Assembly: GCF_022695595.1 (NCBI RefSeq) | Contig: NZ_CP074380.1 | Location: 6,972,501-7,036,500 of the forward strand | Origin: Streptomyces sp. MST-110588 | Lineage (GTDB): Bacteria > Actinomycetota > Actinomycetes > Streptomycetales > Streptomycetaceae | Length of the DNA: 64,000 bases | Direction of reading: 5' to 3' | Shown here: in pieces, positions 18,201 to 26,023 of the stretch | Position numbering within the stretch: the stretch's first letter is position 1 | Layout: each line of letters starts with the position of its first letter | Notes under the pieces: generated by a model | What the model was told of the DNA's origin: nothing | What the model saw: the letters and a program-made list of their open reading frames with translations, nothing else | Database searches by the model: none | Position numbers and translations under genes: made by a program

Positions 18201-19409
18201 GCCACCGGATACCTCGAAATGGTCCTGCGCGCCCACCGGGTCGCCGAGCAGGCCACCGGGGACGACGGCACGCGGCCGGTGGAACTGCGCGACGTGGACT
18301 TCGCCCGCCCGCTCTTCCTGGCGCCCGGCCGGACCACCGCGGTCGGCATCCGGCTCGACGCCCGCGACCCGCGAAGCGGCGGGCACCGGCGCTTCACCAT
18401 CAATGGCGCGGAGGGCGGGGAGCAGGCGCCCCAGTACTGCCGCGGCACCATCGCACCGGCCGCACCGCACCCGCCTGCCACCGCCGCGCAGACCGGCGAT
18501 CCGCAGGCCAACGGAGCGGGCGGCACCTGTCCCGACGCGCTGCGCACCAGGATCACCACCGGCATGGCCACCGGACGCTTCTACGGCGAACTGCGCAAGG
18601 TCGGCCTGGAGTACGGGGCGAGCTTCTCCACCGTCCGCGAACTGTGGATCGGCGAGGAGGAACAGGGCGAGGCACTGGGCCGGATCACCGCCGCGCCCGA
18701 CGGCGCGCCCGGCGAGGGCCACCCCTTCCGGCTGGCGACGATGCTCGACGGCGCCCTGCACGTCACCGGCGCGGCCCTGACGACGCTGTCCTCGCGTGCC
18801 CTGGAAGGCGCCTACGTCCCCGTGGCGGTGCGGCGGATGACGCTGCGCGGCCCCTTCCCGGACCAGGTGTGGAGCCACGTACGGCTGCGCACCAACGACG
18901 CACGGACGGCGGCGCTGGCCACCGTGCGGATCAGTGACGACGAGGGCAACGTGCTGGCGGAGATGGAGGGCCTGGAGCTGCGGCACACCGTCTCCCTGAC
19001 CGCCGGCAGCGCCCCGGCACCCGCCACGCAGGACCTGCGGACCAGGGCCCGCGACACCCGTAAGGAACTCGTCGGACGGCTGGCGCCGCTGCCCCGCGCC
19101 GAGCGCCTGGCCGTGGTGAGCGAATGGCTCACCGACGAGGTCCGCGACACCCTCGGGCAGGCGGCGGCCGAATTCGACCTGGACCTGGACGACCTCGATC
19201 CCTCGACCGCCCTACTGGAAATCGGCCTCGACTCCCTGATGATCACCGAATTGCAGCGGCGCATCCAGGAGAAACTCGACTTCCGCTTCGAGGCCATGGA
19301 AGCCCTGGACTACCAGAGCATCGAGGATCTCGCCGGCTATGTCCTGGACCGGGTGCTGGCCCCCGCCCTTGCCGGAACGACGGCATCCGCGGAGGTGTCC
19401 GCCACCTGA
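15213..19409 (+). CDS. iterative type I PKS, KS-AT-DH-ACP (Jaw4-like)
   Basis: This is a 1398-residue single-module PKS. KS (1-425): active Cys178 in DTACSG, His313 in EAHGTGT, His353 in [11 protein letters not shown] (about 530-860): Ser625 in GHSVGE, with [10 protein letters not shown] marking malonyl-CoA specificity. After a ~90-residue Asp/Gln/Pro-rich linker comes DH (about 960-1255): His987 in [11 protein letters not shown] fits HxxxGxxxxP, with Asp1179 in LDGALH. ACP (about 1300-1385): Ser1341 in GLDSLMI. There is no KR, ER, methyltransferase or thioesterase domain. The GTG at 15213 has AAGGAG nine bases upstream; an ATG at 15105 lacks such a site. A DH without cis-KR needs a trans ketoreductase, which is provided by the gene at 20977. 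This exact domain order plus neighbours resembles the jawsamycin PKS. Confidence 0.93.
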   Translation: MEAERIAVVGVGCALPGNVSSLDDLFATFRDGRDCISEIPPDRWDVDGFYDPDPLRPGKTYVRHGGFIDGVDRFDAAFFGISDVEAQRMDPQQRLLLQTVWHALEHGGQNPEELKGTDTGMFLASMNTNNYSLLKSTLEGFAGISPYDAMADATSISAGRIAHFLGFEGPCFALDTACSGALVAVHLARQSILSGECDSAVVAGVNLILSPGIHIAFSKIGLLSRAGQCRAFDAGADGYVRSEGCVAILLRRESLALERGDRILASIVGTAINHDGRTPALTAPNGRTQEQVMRAALGRNDVDPARIGYVEAHGTGTPVGDPIELNAIAKVYGRTRPQDRPLYVGSAKSNFGHIEAGAGLLGLVKAALSLDREVIFPSVHLERLNPHIDLSEAAVDVPTTAVPWPRGDLPRLAGVNSFGYSGTNAHAILGEAPAAAPATDERPRPYELLVLSAKTPESLEEAAERWGTFLSRAEPRTFPHAAFTAATGRAALRYRLAVPGATGTEVANNLRLWRTRRSPASVTDGRARKNAKAAFVFTGQGSQYAGMSHGLYESEPVFADAIDRCAVLMAAELGQPLHEVLFGERSAQALDTTRYVQPALFAVEYALCELLASWGIRPSIVIGHSVGELVAACVGGLLPLEDAARFSVLRGRLMGELPRDGRMLAVAADQDTVREWLTGMTDRAAVAAVNGPRSLVVSGAAEAVEEIARRAQESGTRTTELKVSHAFHSPLMDPVLPELEKRAATFGPGRADIPVVSNVTGAVMTGEEGPQYWSTHARNPVLFHEGMRTVLEAGCSAVVEVGPHPALSPVIAGAFGVTDARLVPTLLRDRQDVKNLLVTAGALFTTGAPVELPRLFTDARYRRIPAPQYPFRGDRYWVGTGAESTRGAGGTGVAEPERIPVWEPVETAWPPEETPQETLDQDAVRSVEPTADQDAEQLADQDAEQPPAPEPQPAAEEHELIGRAVRTGEGRCGFRTELSAVVPWTDHRILGTTVFPATGYLEMVLRAHRVAEQATGDDGTRPVELRDVDFARPLFLAPGRTTAVGIRLDARDPRSGGHRRFTINGAEGGEQAPQYCRGTIAPAAPHPPATAAQTGDPQANGAGGTCPDALRTRITTGMATGRFYGELRKVGLEYGASFSTVRELWIGEEEQGEALGRITAAPDGAPGEGHPFRLATMLDGALHVTGAALTTLSSRALEGAYVPVAVRRMTLRGPFPDQVWSHVRLRTNDARTAALATVRISDDEGNVLAEMEGLELRHTVSLTAGSAPAPATQDLRTRARDTRKELVGRLAPLPRAERLAVVSEWLTDEVRDTLGQAAAEFDLDLDDLDPSTALLEIGLDSLMITELQRRIQEKLDFRFEAMEALDYQSIEDLAGYVLDRVLAPALAGTTASAEVSAT

Positions 19410-19475
19410 CACCGGACAACCGGAACACGCGCCATGACGCATCCGGCGAACGTTCGCCGAGGGGAGTGCCACACC

Positions 19476-20966
19476 GTGTTAGATTCCGGCTTCGTCAACA
19501 GCTACATCGATTCGCACCTGGACAAACGTCAGGTCAACAAGATCCAGCACGGCTTTCCGTCGCCGCGCTACTGGACCGACCTGTCCGTCCCCGTCGAGGA
19601 GACCGGCGAGGACCGCCGCCGCATCCGGGCGGCCAAGAGGGATTCGTATGTGAACCTCTACGTCGGGGTGCCGTACTGCATCAAGACGGACCCGGGAAAG
19701 TGCGGATACTGCCTGTTCCCGGTGGAGGAATTCCAGGGCAACGCGGCCCTGGAGAACTACTACGGCTACGTGGAACGCGAGGCGGAGCTCTACCGCGAGG
19801 TGCTGGAGGGCGCGACGCTCGGCGCGGTCTATTTCGGCGGCGGCACCTCCAACCTGTACAAGGAACCGCTGTACCACAAGCTCATGGACATGGTGCGGGG
19901 CCTTTTCCCGGACATCGCCCCGCAGGTCGACATCACGCTCGAAGGCATTCCGCAGCTCTTCTCCCGCAAGAAGATGGCGGCGATCCGCGATTCGGGCATG
20001 AACCGGATCAGCATGGGCATCCAGCAGGTCAACGAGCGGCTGAACGCCCTCAGCGGTCGCAAGCAGACCACCCAGCACGTCATCCAGAGCCTGGAATGGG
20101 CCCGTGAACTGGGCCTGGCGGCCAATGTCGACCTGATCTTCGGCTGGCCCCAGCAGACCGTCGCCACGATGCTGGAGGACCTGGAGACACTGATCTCCTG
20201 GGACGTCTACGACATCACCCACTACGAACTGAACGTCGGCGGCCCGACCGACTTCGCGCTCAACCGCTTCCACGAACTGCCCTCCACCCTGAGCAATCTG
20301 GAGATGTACCGGCAGTCGCGGGACTTCCTCACCAGCCACGGCTACGAGCAGATCACCGCGTACAACTTCCGCAAGCCCGGCGACCCGAACTCCCGCCAGT
20401 ACGAAGAAGGCGTCACCCGCCGCTTCGACGACATGGACACCGTCGGCCTCGGCTACGCCGCCATCACCTTCTTCGGCGACGCCATGCTGGAGGAGGGACG
20501 CTGCTGGTCCTTCATCAACCAGCGCAATCTGCGCCGCTACAAGGAAATGGTCGACGAGGGCCGCTTCCCCGTCGAGCGCGGATTCAGGCACTCGGCGCAG
20601 GACTGGCGGCTGTCGATGATCTTCCGGAACCTCTTCGGCCTCGAAGTCTCGCGCCCGGACTACCGCGAGGCGTTCGGCCTCGACGTGTACGAGGAGTTCC
20701 GGACCGTCTGGGACGCCCTGGGCGAGCGCGGCTTCGCCGAGGTCACCCCCGAGAAGATCACCCTCGTCGGTGACGGCCCGTTCTACACCCCCATGATCCA
20801 GGCGCTGCTGGCCGAGGAGCGCTACCGGGCGCTGCGCGAGCGCGAGGCCGCCGCCAAGAAGGCCGCCAGGGGACACGGCGTGAGCGTCGGCACCCCCCGG
20901 ACCCGGTCCGCCGCCACCGCCTCGCCCGGCCCCGGGCCCGAGCCGGCCGGACAGACGGCCGTATGA
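19476..20966 (+). CDS. HemN-like radical SAM enzyme, putative polyketide cyclopropanase (Jaw5-like)
   Basis: This 496-residue protein has HemN architecture: radical SAM core (about 50-300) with VYFGGGTSNLY (SAM-binding glycine motif), MNRISMGIQQVNERL and NVDLIFGWPQQT, then a HemN_C-like C-terminal domain (DWRLSMIFRNLFGLEV onward). The iron-sulfur cysteines are Cys68, Cys76 and Cys79 in PYCIKTDPGKCGYC, i.e. CX7CX2C rather than the usual CX3CX2C. I chose GTG 19476 because GAGGGGAG precedes it; ATG 19434 has none. HemN-like radical SAM enzymes of this type (class C methyltransferases) transfer a SAM-derived methylene and build cyclopropanes. Flanked by the PKS and KR in one operon, cyclopropanation of PKS-bound enoyl intermediates is the inferred reaction. 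Confidence 0.9.
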   Translation: MLDSGFVNSYIDSHLDKRQVNKIQHGFPSPRYWTDLSVPVEETGEDRRRIRAAKRDSYVNLYVGVPYCIKTDPGKCGYCLFPVEEFQGNAALENYYGYVEREAELYREVLEGATLGAVYFGGGTSNLYKEPLYHKLMDMVRGLFPDIAPQVDITLEGIPQLFSRKKMAAIRDSGMNRISMGIQQVNERLNALSGRKQTTQHVIQSLEWARELGLAANVDLIFGWPQQTVATMLEDLETLISWDVYDITHYELNVGGPTDFALNRFHELPSTLSNLEMYRQSRDFLTSHGYEQITAYNFRKPGDPNSRQYEEGVTRRFDDMDTVGLGYAAITFFGDAMLEEGRCWSFINQRNLRRYKEMVDEGRFPVERGFRHSAQDWRLSMIFRNLFGLEVSRPDYREAFGLDVYEEFRTVWDALGERGFAEVTPEKITLVGDGPFYTPMIQALLAEERYRALREREAAAKKAARGHGVSVGTPRTRSAATASPGPGPEPAGQTAV

Positions 20967-20976
20967 GGAGCGTACG

Positions 20977-21783
20977 GTGACGGCGTTCACCCCACCCGAC
21001 GCGGCCGGCGCCCACCTCAACGGCGCGGTTCCGCTGCCGCTGGCCGGCAAGCGGTTCGTGGTCACCGGCGGCTCGCGCGGCATCGGCGCCGCCGTCGTAC
21101 GGCTGGCGCTGGCGCAAGGGGCGGAGGTCGCCTTCAGCTACCACCGCAGCGCCGAGGCGGCCCGCGCGCTGTGCCAGGAGATGCGGGCGGCGCACCCCGG
21201 TCAGCAGTGCATGGCGCTGCCCGCCCAGGTCGGCGACACCGCGGCCGTCGAGGAGTTCACGGCCGCCGCGCTGGAGTGCCTGGGCACCTTGGACGTACTG
21301 GTCAACAACGCCGGTGTGACACGGGACGCCACCTTCGCCCGGATGCGCCGCGAGGACTGGGACGAGGTCGTCGAGACCAACCTCGGCAGTATGTTCAACG
21401 TGACCAGACCGCTGGTGATGCCACTGGTCAAGCGCCGCGGCGGGGCGATCGTCAACCTCACCTCGGCGGTGGGCCTGCACGGCGCGCCCGGCCAGACCAG
21501 CTATGCCGCCTCCAAGGCCGGGATCATCGGCTTCACCAAGGCACTGGCCAAGGAGATCGGCGAGTTCGGGATCACGGTGAACGCCGTCGCCCCCGGCTTC
21601 ATCGAGACCGACATGACGGCACAGATCCCGCCGGAGCGGATGGAGTACGTCAAGGCGCTGATCCCCGGCCACCGGCTGGGCACCGCCGAGGACGTGGCCC
21701 ACCTGGTCTGCTTCCTGGCCTCCGACCACGCCCGTTACATCACCGGCCAGGTGATCGAGGTGTCCGGCGGCCTTCTCCTGTGA
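20977..21783 (+). CDS. SDR ketoreductase acting in trans on the iterative PKS (FabG/Jaw6-like)
   Basis: This 268-residue classical SDR has an NADPH motif TGGSRGIGAA, NNAGVTRD, catalytic Ser163 (NLTSAVG) and Tyr176/Lys180 (TSYAASKAG), and ends LVCFLASDHARYITGQVIEV as FabG proteins do. Residues 1-20 are an extra tail. The GTG start at 20977 follows the radical SAM stop by 10 bases with an AGGAG six bases upstream. FabG-type enzymes reduce beta-ketoacyl-ACP to the beta-hydroxy form; the upstream PKS has DH but no KR, so this protein very probably supplies the missing step in trans. It is the last gene before a strong terminator hairpin. Confidence 0.92.
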   Translation: MTAFTPPDAAGAHLNGAVPLPLAGKRFVVTGGSRGIGAAVVRLALAQGAEVAFSYHRSAEAARALCQEMRAAHPGQQCMALPAQVGDTAAVEEFTAAALECLGTLDVLVNNAGVTRDATFARMRREDWDEVVETNLGSMFNVTRPLVMPLVKRRGGAIVNLTSAVGLHGAPGQTSYAASKAGIIGFTKALAKEIGEFGITVNAVAPGFIETDMTAQIPPERMEYVKALIPGHRLGTAEDVAHLVCFLASDHARYITGQVIEVSGGLLL

Positions 21784-21827
21784 GCCGTTGAGCCGGTGAG
21801 TATGTGAGCCGTTGAGTATGTGCGCTT

Positions 21828-21859
21828 CCGGGCCGGCGGCCGTGCTGCCGCCGGCCCGG
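21828..21859. terminator. bidirectional terminator hairpin between KR and P450 genes
   Basis: Perfect 13-bp arms (21828-21840 and 21847-21859, starting CCGGGCCGGC) enclose a 6-base loop between two convergent operons. No U-tract follows, as is usual in streptomycetes. Just upstream, GAGCCGTTGAG is repeated with TATGTG in between. Confidence 0.7.
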
Positions 21860-21884
21860 CTCAGCGTCCCGCCGCGGGTTGTTG

Positions 21885-23093
21885 TTACAGGACCCGCGGC
21901 GTACACGTGACCGGCAGATGGGCCAGGCCGCGCATCAGCCGCGTGTGCCGCCAGGGGAGTTCGGCCACCGGGCAGGCGAGCCGCAGGTCCGGGAGGCGGA
22001 CCAGCAGCGCCTCGAAGGCGATACGGGCCTCCAGGCGGGCCAGCGGCGCGCCGAGGCAGTGGTGCGGCCCGTGCCCGAAGGACAGGTGCCCGCCCTCGCG
22101 GCCCGGCCGCAGCGCGTCCGGCTCGCAGAACCGCTCCGGGTCGCGGTTGGCCGCCCCGGGCATCACCAGCACCACGTCGCCCTCGGCGATCTCGGCGCCG
22201 CCGAGCGTCAGCGGTGCGACGGCGTACCGGAAGGTGGCGGTGGTCAGCGGCGCGTCGTAGCGCAGCAGTTCCTCCACGGCCGCGGGGATCAAGGAGGTGT
22301 CCGCGCGCAGCCGGGCACGCAGCGCGTCGTCCTGAAGGAGGGCGAGCATGCCGTTGCCGATGAGGTTGGTGGTGGTCTCGTGACCGGCGACGACCAGCAG
22401 CACCGCCAGGGAGACCAGCTCGTGCTCGCTGAGCCGGTCGTCCTCGTCGCGCGCGGCGATCAGGTCCGTCAGCAGGTCCGGGACGGCGGACGGCGCGGCG
22501 CGCCTGGCCGCTATCAGCGACGTCATGTAGTCGCTGATGGCGTGCGAGGCGGCGTCGGCGGCGGTGGTGTCGTCGTGGCCGGCCGCGAACAGGTCGTTGG
22601 ACCAGCGACGCAGCGCCGTACGGTCCGCACGGGGCACCCCCAGCAGATCGCCGATGACCTCGATGGGCAGCGGCACGGCGAAGTCCTCGACCAGATCGCC
22701 GCCACCGCGCTCGGCGAGGGCCCGTACCAACTCGTCGGTCAGGGCGCTGATCCGCGGCTCCAGGCGCGCCACCGCCGCCGGGGTGAACGCCTTGACCGCC
22801 AGCCTGCGCAGCCGGGTGTGGTCGGGCGCATCGGTGGCGAGCATGGTGCGGCTCACCGCGGGCGCCAGGTTGCGGCGGGAGGGCTTGTCCGCGAAGTAGC
22901 GGCCGGTGTCCTTGGACAGCCGGGGGTCGGCCAGCGCGGTCCGGGCCTGCGCCCAGCCGGTGACGGCCCAGGTCGTGCCGTACGGACCGCTGCGGACGGG
23001 CTGCACCGGCCCGCGCTCGCGCAGCGCGGCGAGCACGGGATAGGGGTCGCGGAAGAACTCCGGCGTATCCATCGGGGTGCTGGGGCTGCTCAC
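21885..23093 (-). CDS. cytochrome P450
   Basis: This 402-residue soluble actinobacterial P450 (CYP105/107-like length) shows the I-helix oxygen-binding motif VAGHETTTNLIG, the ExxR motif in AAVEELLRYD, and the heme loop LSFGHGPHHCLGAPLARLE with proximal Cys346. GTG 23093 lies 8 bases after the stop of the DUF6545 gene; ATG 23072 is an alternative. It is the last gene of the minus-strand group with the XRE/ImmA switch and runs toward the iterative PKS operon. It may hydroxylate or epoxidise the cyclopropane chain or the aromatic product; no redox partner gene is visible nearby. Confidence 0.9.
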   Translation of the reverse strand: MSSPSTPMDTPEFFRDPYPVLAALRERGPVQPVRSGPYGTTWAVTGWAQARTALADPRLSKDTGRYFADKPSRRNLAPAVSRTMLATDAPDHTRLRRLAVKAFTPAAVARLEPRISALTDELVRALAERGGGDLVEDFAVPLPIEVIGDLLGVPRADRTALRRWSNDLFAAGHDDTTAADAASHAISDYMTSLIAARRAAPSAVPDLLTDLIAARDEDDRLSEHELVSLAVLLVVAGHETTTNLIGNGMLALLQDDALRARLRADTSLIPAAVEELLRYDAPLTTATFRYAVAPLTLGGAEIAEGDVVLVMPGAANRDPERFCEPDALRPGREGGHLSFGHGPHHCLGAPLARLEARIAFEALLVRLPDLRLACPVAELPWRHTRLMRGLAHLPVTCTPRVL

Positions 23094-23101
23094 AGGTGAT
23101 C

Positions 23102-24337
23102 TCACGCTCCGGTCGGGGGAGGGGACGGTACGGGGGCCGTGCCGGGGGCCCGCAGCGCGCGGGAGACCAGGCGCAGCCAGCGTGCCTCGTCGATCAGGTT
23201 GTTCAGCTCGGGGCGGGTGAGCGTGGCGTCCTGTGCGCTGACCGGATGGGCGGCGGGCCGGCCGCCGCGCCGGGCGTCCAGGGCCGCGGCCAGAACCGCC
23301 GCCTCCACCCCCGCCTCCAGCCGCCGCCCCTGGACGCCCTCGGCGCGCAGGGCGGCCTCGGCCGCGCGGCGCACCTCCTCGCTGCGGTGCGGGCGCAGCG
23401 CCAGGACGCCGTCCCGTATCTCGATCACCCGCCGGTACAGCCGGAACTCGGGGTCGGCCGCGGCGTAGCGGCCGTCGGTCGCGGTCAGCCGGATCTCCGG
23501 TACGGCGTCGGACAGCGCGGCCCACAGCGGGCGCACCCCGCGGTGCAGGTGCCACAGCCGGGCCCGGCGCCAGGGCCAGGCCAGCGCCGGGCCGATCGCC
23601 GGGAGCAGGATCCCGCTCACCACGATCAGGCTGCACGCGGCGGGCAGGCCGACGCTGAACGTGCAGGTCACCGGCGTCACCAGGGACGTACAGATCTGCT
23701 CGGCCGGCAGCCAGGCGGTGTCCGCCCACAGTGCGGCCACGTGCACGACCTTGTAGGCGATGTAGATCGTCCCCAGGCCGCAGCCGAAGGCGATGATCCG
23801 CAGGCCGTAGCGCAGGGCGGCGCGCGGGGCGTGCCGGGAGTAGCGCAGGGTCTGGCGCAGCAGGTCGACGATGGCGGCGCCCAGGTGCACGGTGAAGACC
23901 AGCACGTACACGTTCAGCAGCGGCTCGGTGCGGGGCAGCTCGCCGAAGGTGGGGGAGCCGGGGGCCTCGTTCCTGGGGGAGGCGAGGAAGAGCACCGCCA
24001 GCGCGCACACGGCGGCGGCCAGGGAGACCAGCCGGCGCCCAGCCTTGCGGTCCGCCTGCGGCGGCTCCTCGTTGAAGCGCAGCAGCAGGATCGATATGCA
24101 GGTGGCCGCCGCCAGGGTGGTGCAGTTGCCCAGCAGCCGGCCCAGCTTGGGGGTCACGTGGCTCAGGGCGTCACCGGCCAGCGGCGTGAGGAAGATCAGG
24201 GAGGCCGCCATCGCCGTGAGGAAGCCGCACAGCGCCCCCAGGCCCTGCGGGCGGGGCCGGCCGAGCAGCGGACGGGCCTTGTAGAGGGCCGCCAGCAGCA
24301 AGATGGCGGCGATGGACAGGAAGAGGGCGTTGACCAT
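23102..24337 (-). CDS. MAB_1171c-like (DUF6545) integral membrane protein
   Basis: This is a 411-residue protein. The first ~240 residues contain about seven hydrophobic segments (MVNALFLSIAAILLLAALY, LCGFLTAMAASLIFLTPLAG, LVSLAAAVCALAVLFLA, and more). They are followed by a soluble C-terminal half starting LWHLHRGVRPLWAALSDAVP and containing LYRRVIEIRDGVLALRPH, the diagnostic stretch of the actinobacterial MAB_1171c putative transporter family. It starts 16 bases after the ImmA/IrrE gene and ends 8 bases before the P450. The family is commonly encoded next to ImmA/IrrE peptidases and XRE repressors; its function is not known. A membrane signal sensor feeding the peptidase is my inference. 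Confidence 0.8.
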   Translation of the reverse strand: MVNALFLSIAAILLLAALYKARPLLGRPRPQGLGALCGFLTAMAASLIFLTPLAGDALSHVTPKLGRLLGNCTTLAAATCISILLLRFNEEPPQADRKAGRRLVSLAAAVCALAVLFLASPRNEAPGSPTFGELPRTEPLLNVYVLVFTVHLGAAIVDLLRQTLRYSRHAPRAALRYGLRIIAFGCGLGTIYIAYKVVHVAALWADTAWLPAEQICTSLVTPVTCTFSVGLPAACSLIVVSGILLPAIGPALAWPWRRARLWHLHRGVRPLWAALSDAVPEIRLTATDGRYAAADPEFRLYRRVIEIRDGVLALRPHRSEEVRRAAEAALRAEGVQGRRLEAGVEAAVLAAALDARRGGRPAAHPVSAQDATLTRPELNNLIDEARWLRLVSRALRAPGTAPVPSPPPTGA

Positions 24338-24353
24338 GTGTCGCTGTGTCGCT

Positions 24354-24878
24354 TTACCGTCGCTTGGGGGACCCGAAGACGCTGTCCATCCGGCTGAGGA
24401 CCTCGGCCTGCTGGGACGTCGCCGGCCGGCGGGAGACAGTTCGGTCGGCGCGTTGCAGGATAAGGGAAGCGATCAGCTCGGCCTCCTGCTCCTCCACGTC
24501 GCTGTAGTGGCTGCGGCCGAGGACGGACTCCACCTCCCCGGTGTCCAGACCGGGCACCAGCGCCTGGGCCGTGTCACCGGAGAGCAGGTTGTAGTGGCCG
24601 CTGAGCATGTGCCCGACCTCGTGCAGCACGATGTGGTCGCGGTGCAGTGCGGTGGTGGCCTCGTCGTAGAAGATGTAGTCGGCCCGGGCGGTGGCGATCC
24701 ACAGCCCGCAGGGCCCGGCCGGCGGGGTGACCTGGGGCTCCAGACGGATCGGCCGGCCACGCCGCTCGGCGAGGTGGCCGAGGAAGGCGCCCAGCTCGAA
24801 GGGGCGCGGAATGGGCAGGTCACGGAGGCGTGCCGAGCAATCGGCGAGCACACGGTCTCGACGCCGTGCGAACTTCAT
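24354..24878 (-). CDS. ImmA/IrrE-family metallopeptidase
   Basis: This 174-residue protein has the zinc motif HEVGH (first His about residue 86) in HIVLHEVGHMLSGHYN. The downstream metal-ligand helix is VEEQEAELIASLIL. N-terminal FELGAFLGHLAERRGRPIRL is typical of the family. The start at 24878 has AAGGAG eight bases upstream. ImmA and IrrE cleave or inactivate XRE/DdrO-type repressors to turn on gene expression; an XRE repressor gene sits directly upstream (25056-25532). The two genes plus the DUF6545 protein probably form one signalling unit. Confidence 0.87.
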   Translation of the reverse strand: MKFARRRDRVLADCSARLRDLPIPRPFELGAFLGHLAERRGRPIRLEPQVTPPAGPCGLWIATARADYIFYDEATTALHRDHIVLHEVGHMLSGHYNLLSGDTAQALVPGLDTGEVESVLGRSHYSDVEEQEAELIASLILQRADRTVSRRPATSQQAEVLSRMDSVFGSPKRR

Positions 24879-25055
24879 CACGCGCTCTCCTTCGGCCGGG
24901 GCCACGACAGGCACACGTGCCAGTCTCATACAGCGCCGCACGGCCCCTCCCAGGTGGGTGGTGTCGCACCCGATGTGATCATGGGCGGGGCCGCCCGGTA
25001 CGCCGTGACCGGGGCGCTGCGGCGCGCGGTGACCGGGCGGTGATCAGGCCCTTGG

Positions 25056-25532
25056 TCAGGGCAGCGACCGGGTCTCCTCACCCGCGCCGTTCACCTCCGG
25101 CAGCCCTTCCAGCTTCCGCACCCGGTTGATCATTTCCAGCACCGCGCTACGGGACTCCTCCGACATGTCCATGAAGCGCGCCGCCATGGCGATGACACCG
25201 GCGTCCTGCATCGCGCCCAGCACGGCCGTGGGCCGCTCGGAGGTGCCGACGGCGCCGGCATCGGCCGGCTCGGGCTGGTCGTGGAAGTACGCGGCCGGCA
25301 CCCCGAAGTACTCCGCCAGCGCCTCGATGTGCCGTTTGGTCGGGTTGTCCCGCTTGCCCTTGCGAAGCTGCCAGATGTAATTGCCGGAGATCACCTGCTC
25401 GCCGGCCTTGATGTTGATCTCCGTGGCCACGTCGTTGGCCGACAGCGGCCTGCCGCGCTCCCGGCTGCGTGCGTGGAAAAGCTGGTCAAGCTTCTCGGCC
25501 AGGCCGGCCGGCTCACGGCCCTCGTCCCCCAT
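25056..25532 (-). CDS. XRE-family transcriptional regulator
   Basis: This 158-residue protein has an N-terminal HTH (about 10-75) in which GEQVISGNYIWQLRKGKRDN provides the recognition helix region and RHIEALAEYFGVPAAYF is the classical XRE end of the domain. The rest is a helical tail (AGVIAMAARFMDMSEESRSA). The start at 25532 is preceded by AAGGGAG. It lies 177 bases upstream of the ImmA/IrrE gene, its likely protease partner. A partly symmetric CCACTGTAATGG upstream of the gene (25569-25580) might be its own operator. Target genes beyond the P450 group are unknown. Confidence 0.88.
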   Translation of the reverse strand: MGDEGREPAGLAEKLDQLFHARSRERGRPLSANDVATEINIKAGEQVISGNYIWQLRKGKRDNPTKRHIEALAEYFGVPAAYFHDQPEPADAGAVGTSERPTAVLGAMQDAGVIAMAARFMDMSEESRSAVLEMINRVRKLEGLPEVNGAGEETRSLP

Positions 25533-25868
25533 GCCCCCGCTCCCTTCAAGGCCATAAACGTCAGACTTCCACTGTAATGGAGCCGGTCGGTGAGGGTGTC
25601 GCGACCTCGACGGCCCGCCGATTCCGGTCCGGGGCCGCCTCATTCCTGATGAGAGGCGTGCGAGCGGGCTGGCAAGGAAGCGTTCAACCATCTATCCTCA
25701 CATCTGAGTCAAAGACTCTGGTGTGAAAAAGGGAATGCCGTTCCCGCTCACGCGTCGTGGACCACCGCGGTCCGGCGCACGCGAAGGCGCGGCGGCGTCC
25801 CGGTCGGAGCGTCCACGGGGGGCGGTCCGGCCGGAACCCTTGAGCCGTACGGCCCTTGGAGCACGGGG

Positions 25869-25913
25869 CCGGCCGGCTCGGACCGGCACGGGGGTGTGGT
25901 CCGAGCCGGCCGG
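25869..25913. terminator. 16-bp perfect inverted repeat
   Basis: Arms 25869-25884 and 25898-25913 (starting CCGGCCGGCTCGG) are perfectly complementary around a 13-base loop. It lies beyond the transpeptidase terminator, so it may be a back-up terminator or a regulator site. Confidence 0.5.
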
Positions 25914-25939
25914 AGCTCTTCGGGAACGGCTCGACGTGC

Positions 25940-25975
25940 AAGGCGGCGCCCCCCCAATCAGGGGAGCGCCGCCTT
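25940..25975 (-). terminator. terminator of the L,D-transpeptidase gene
   Basis: AAGGCGGCGC (25940-25949) pairs with GCGCCGCCTT (25966-25975), extended by C/G runs inside the stem. It begins about 50 bases after the transpeptidase stop, a typical Rho-independent position. Confidence 0.65.
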
Positions 25976-26023
25976 TACGTTGTCAGCCGTGTCCGGGCCG
26001 GGCTCGCGTCCTGGCCGTGCCGG

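Larger units (their letters stand above)
25533..26023. other. intergenic region with two hairpins between L,D-transpeptidase and XRE gene
   Basis: No gene is supportable in these 491 bases. They hold the XRE promoter side (25533-25720, AT-richer around 25690-25745) and two strong hairpins near the L,D-transpeptidase end, listed separately. Confidence 0.6.

Noticed and set aside
21885..24008. Apparent long P450 with a 300-residue N-terminal extension
   Set aside because: The extension is the out-of-frame shadow of the DUF6545 membrane protein; a GTG at 23093 gives a normal 402-residue P450.
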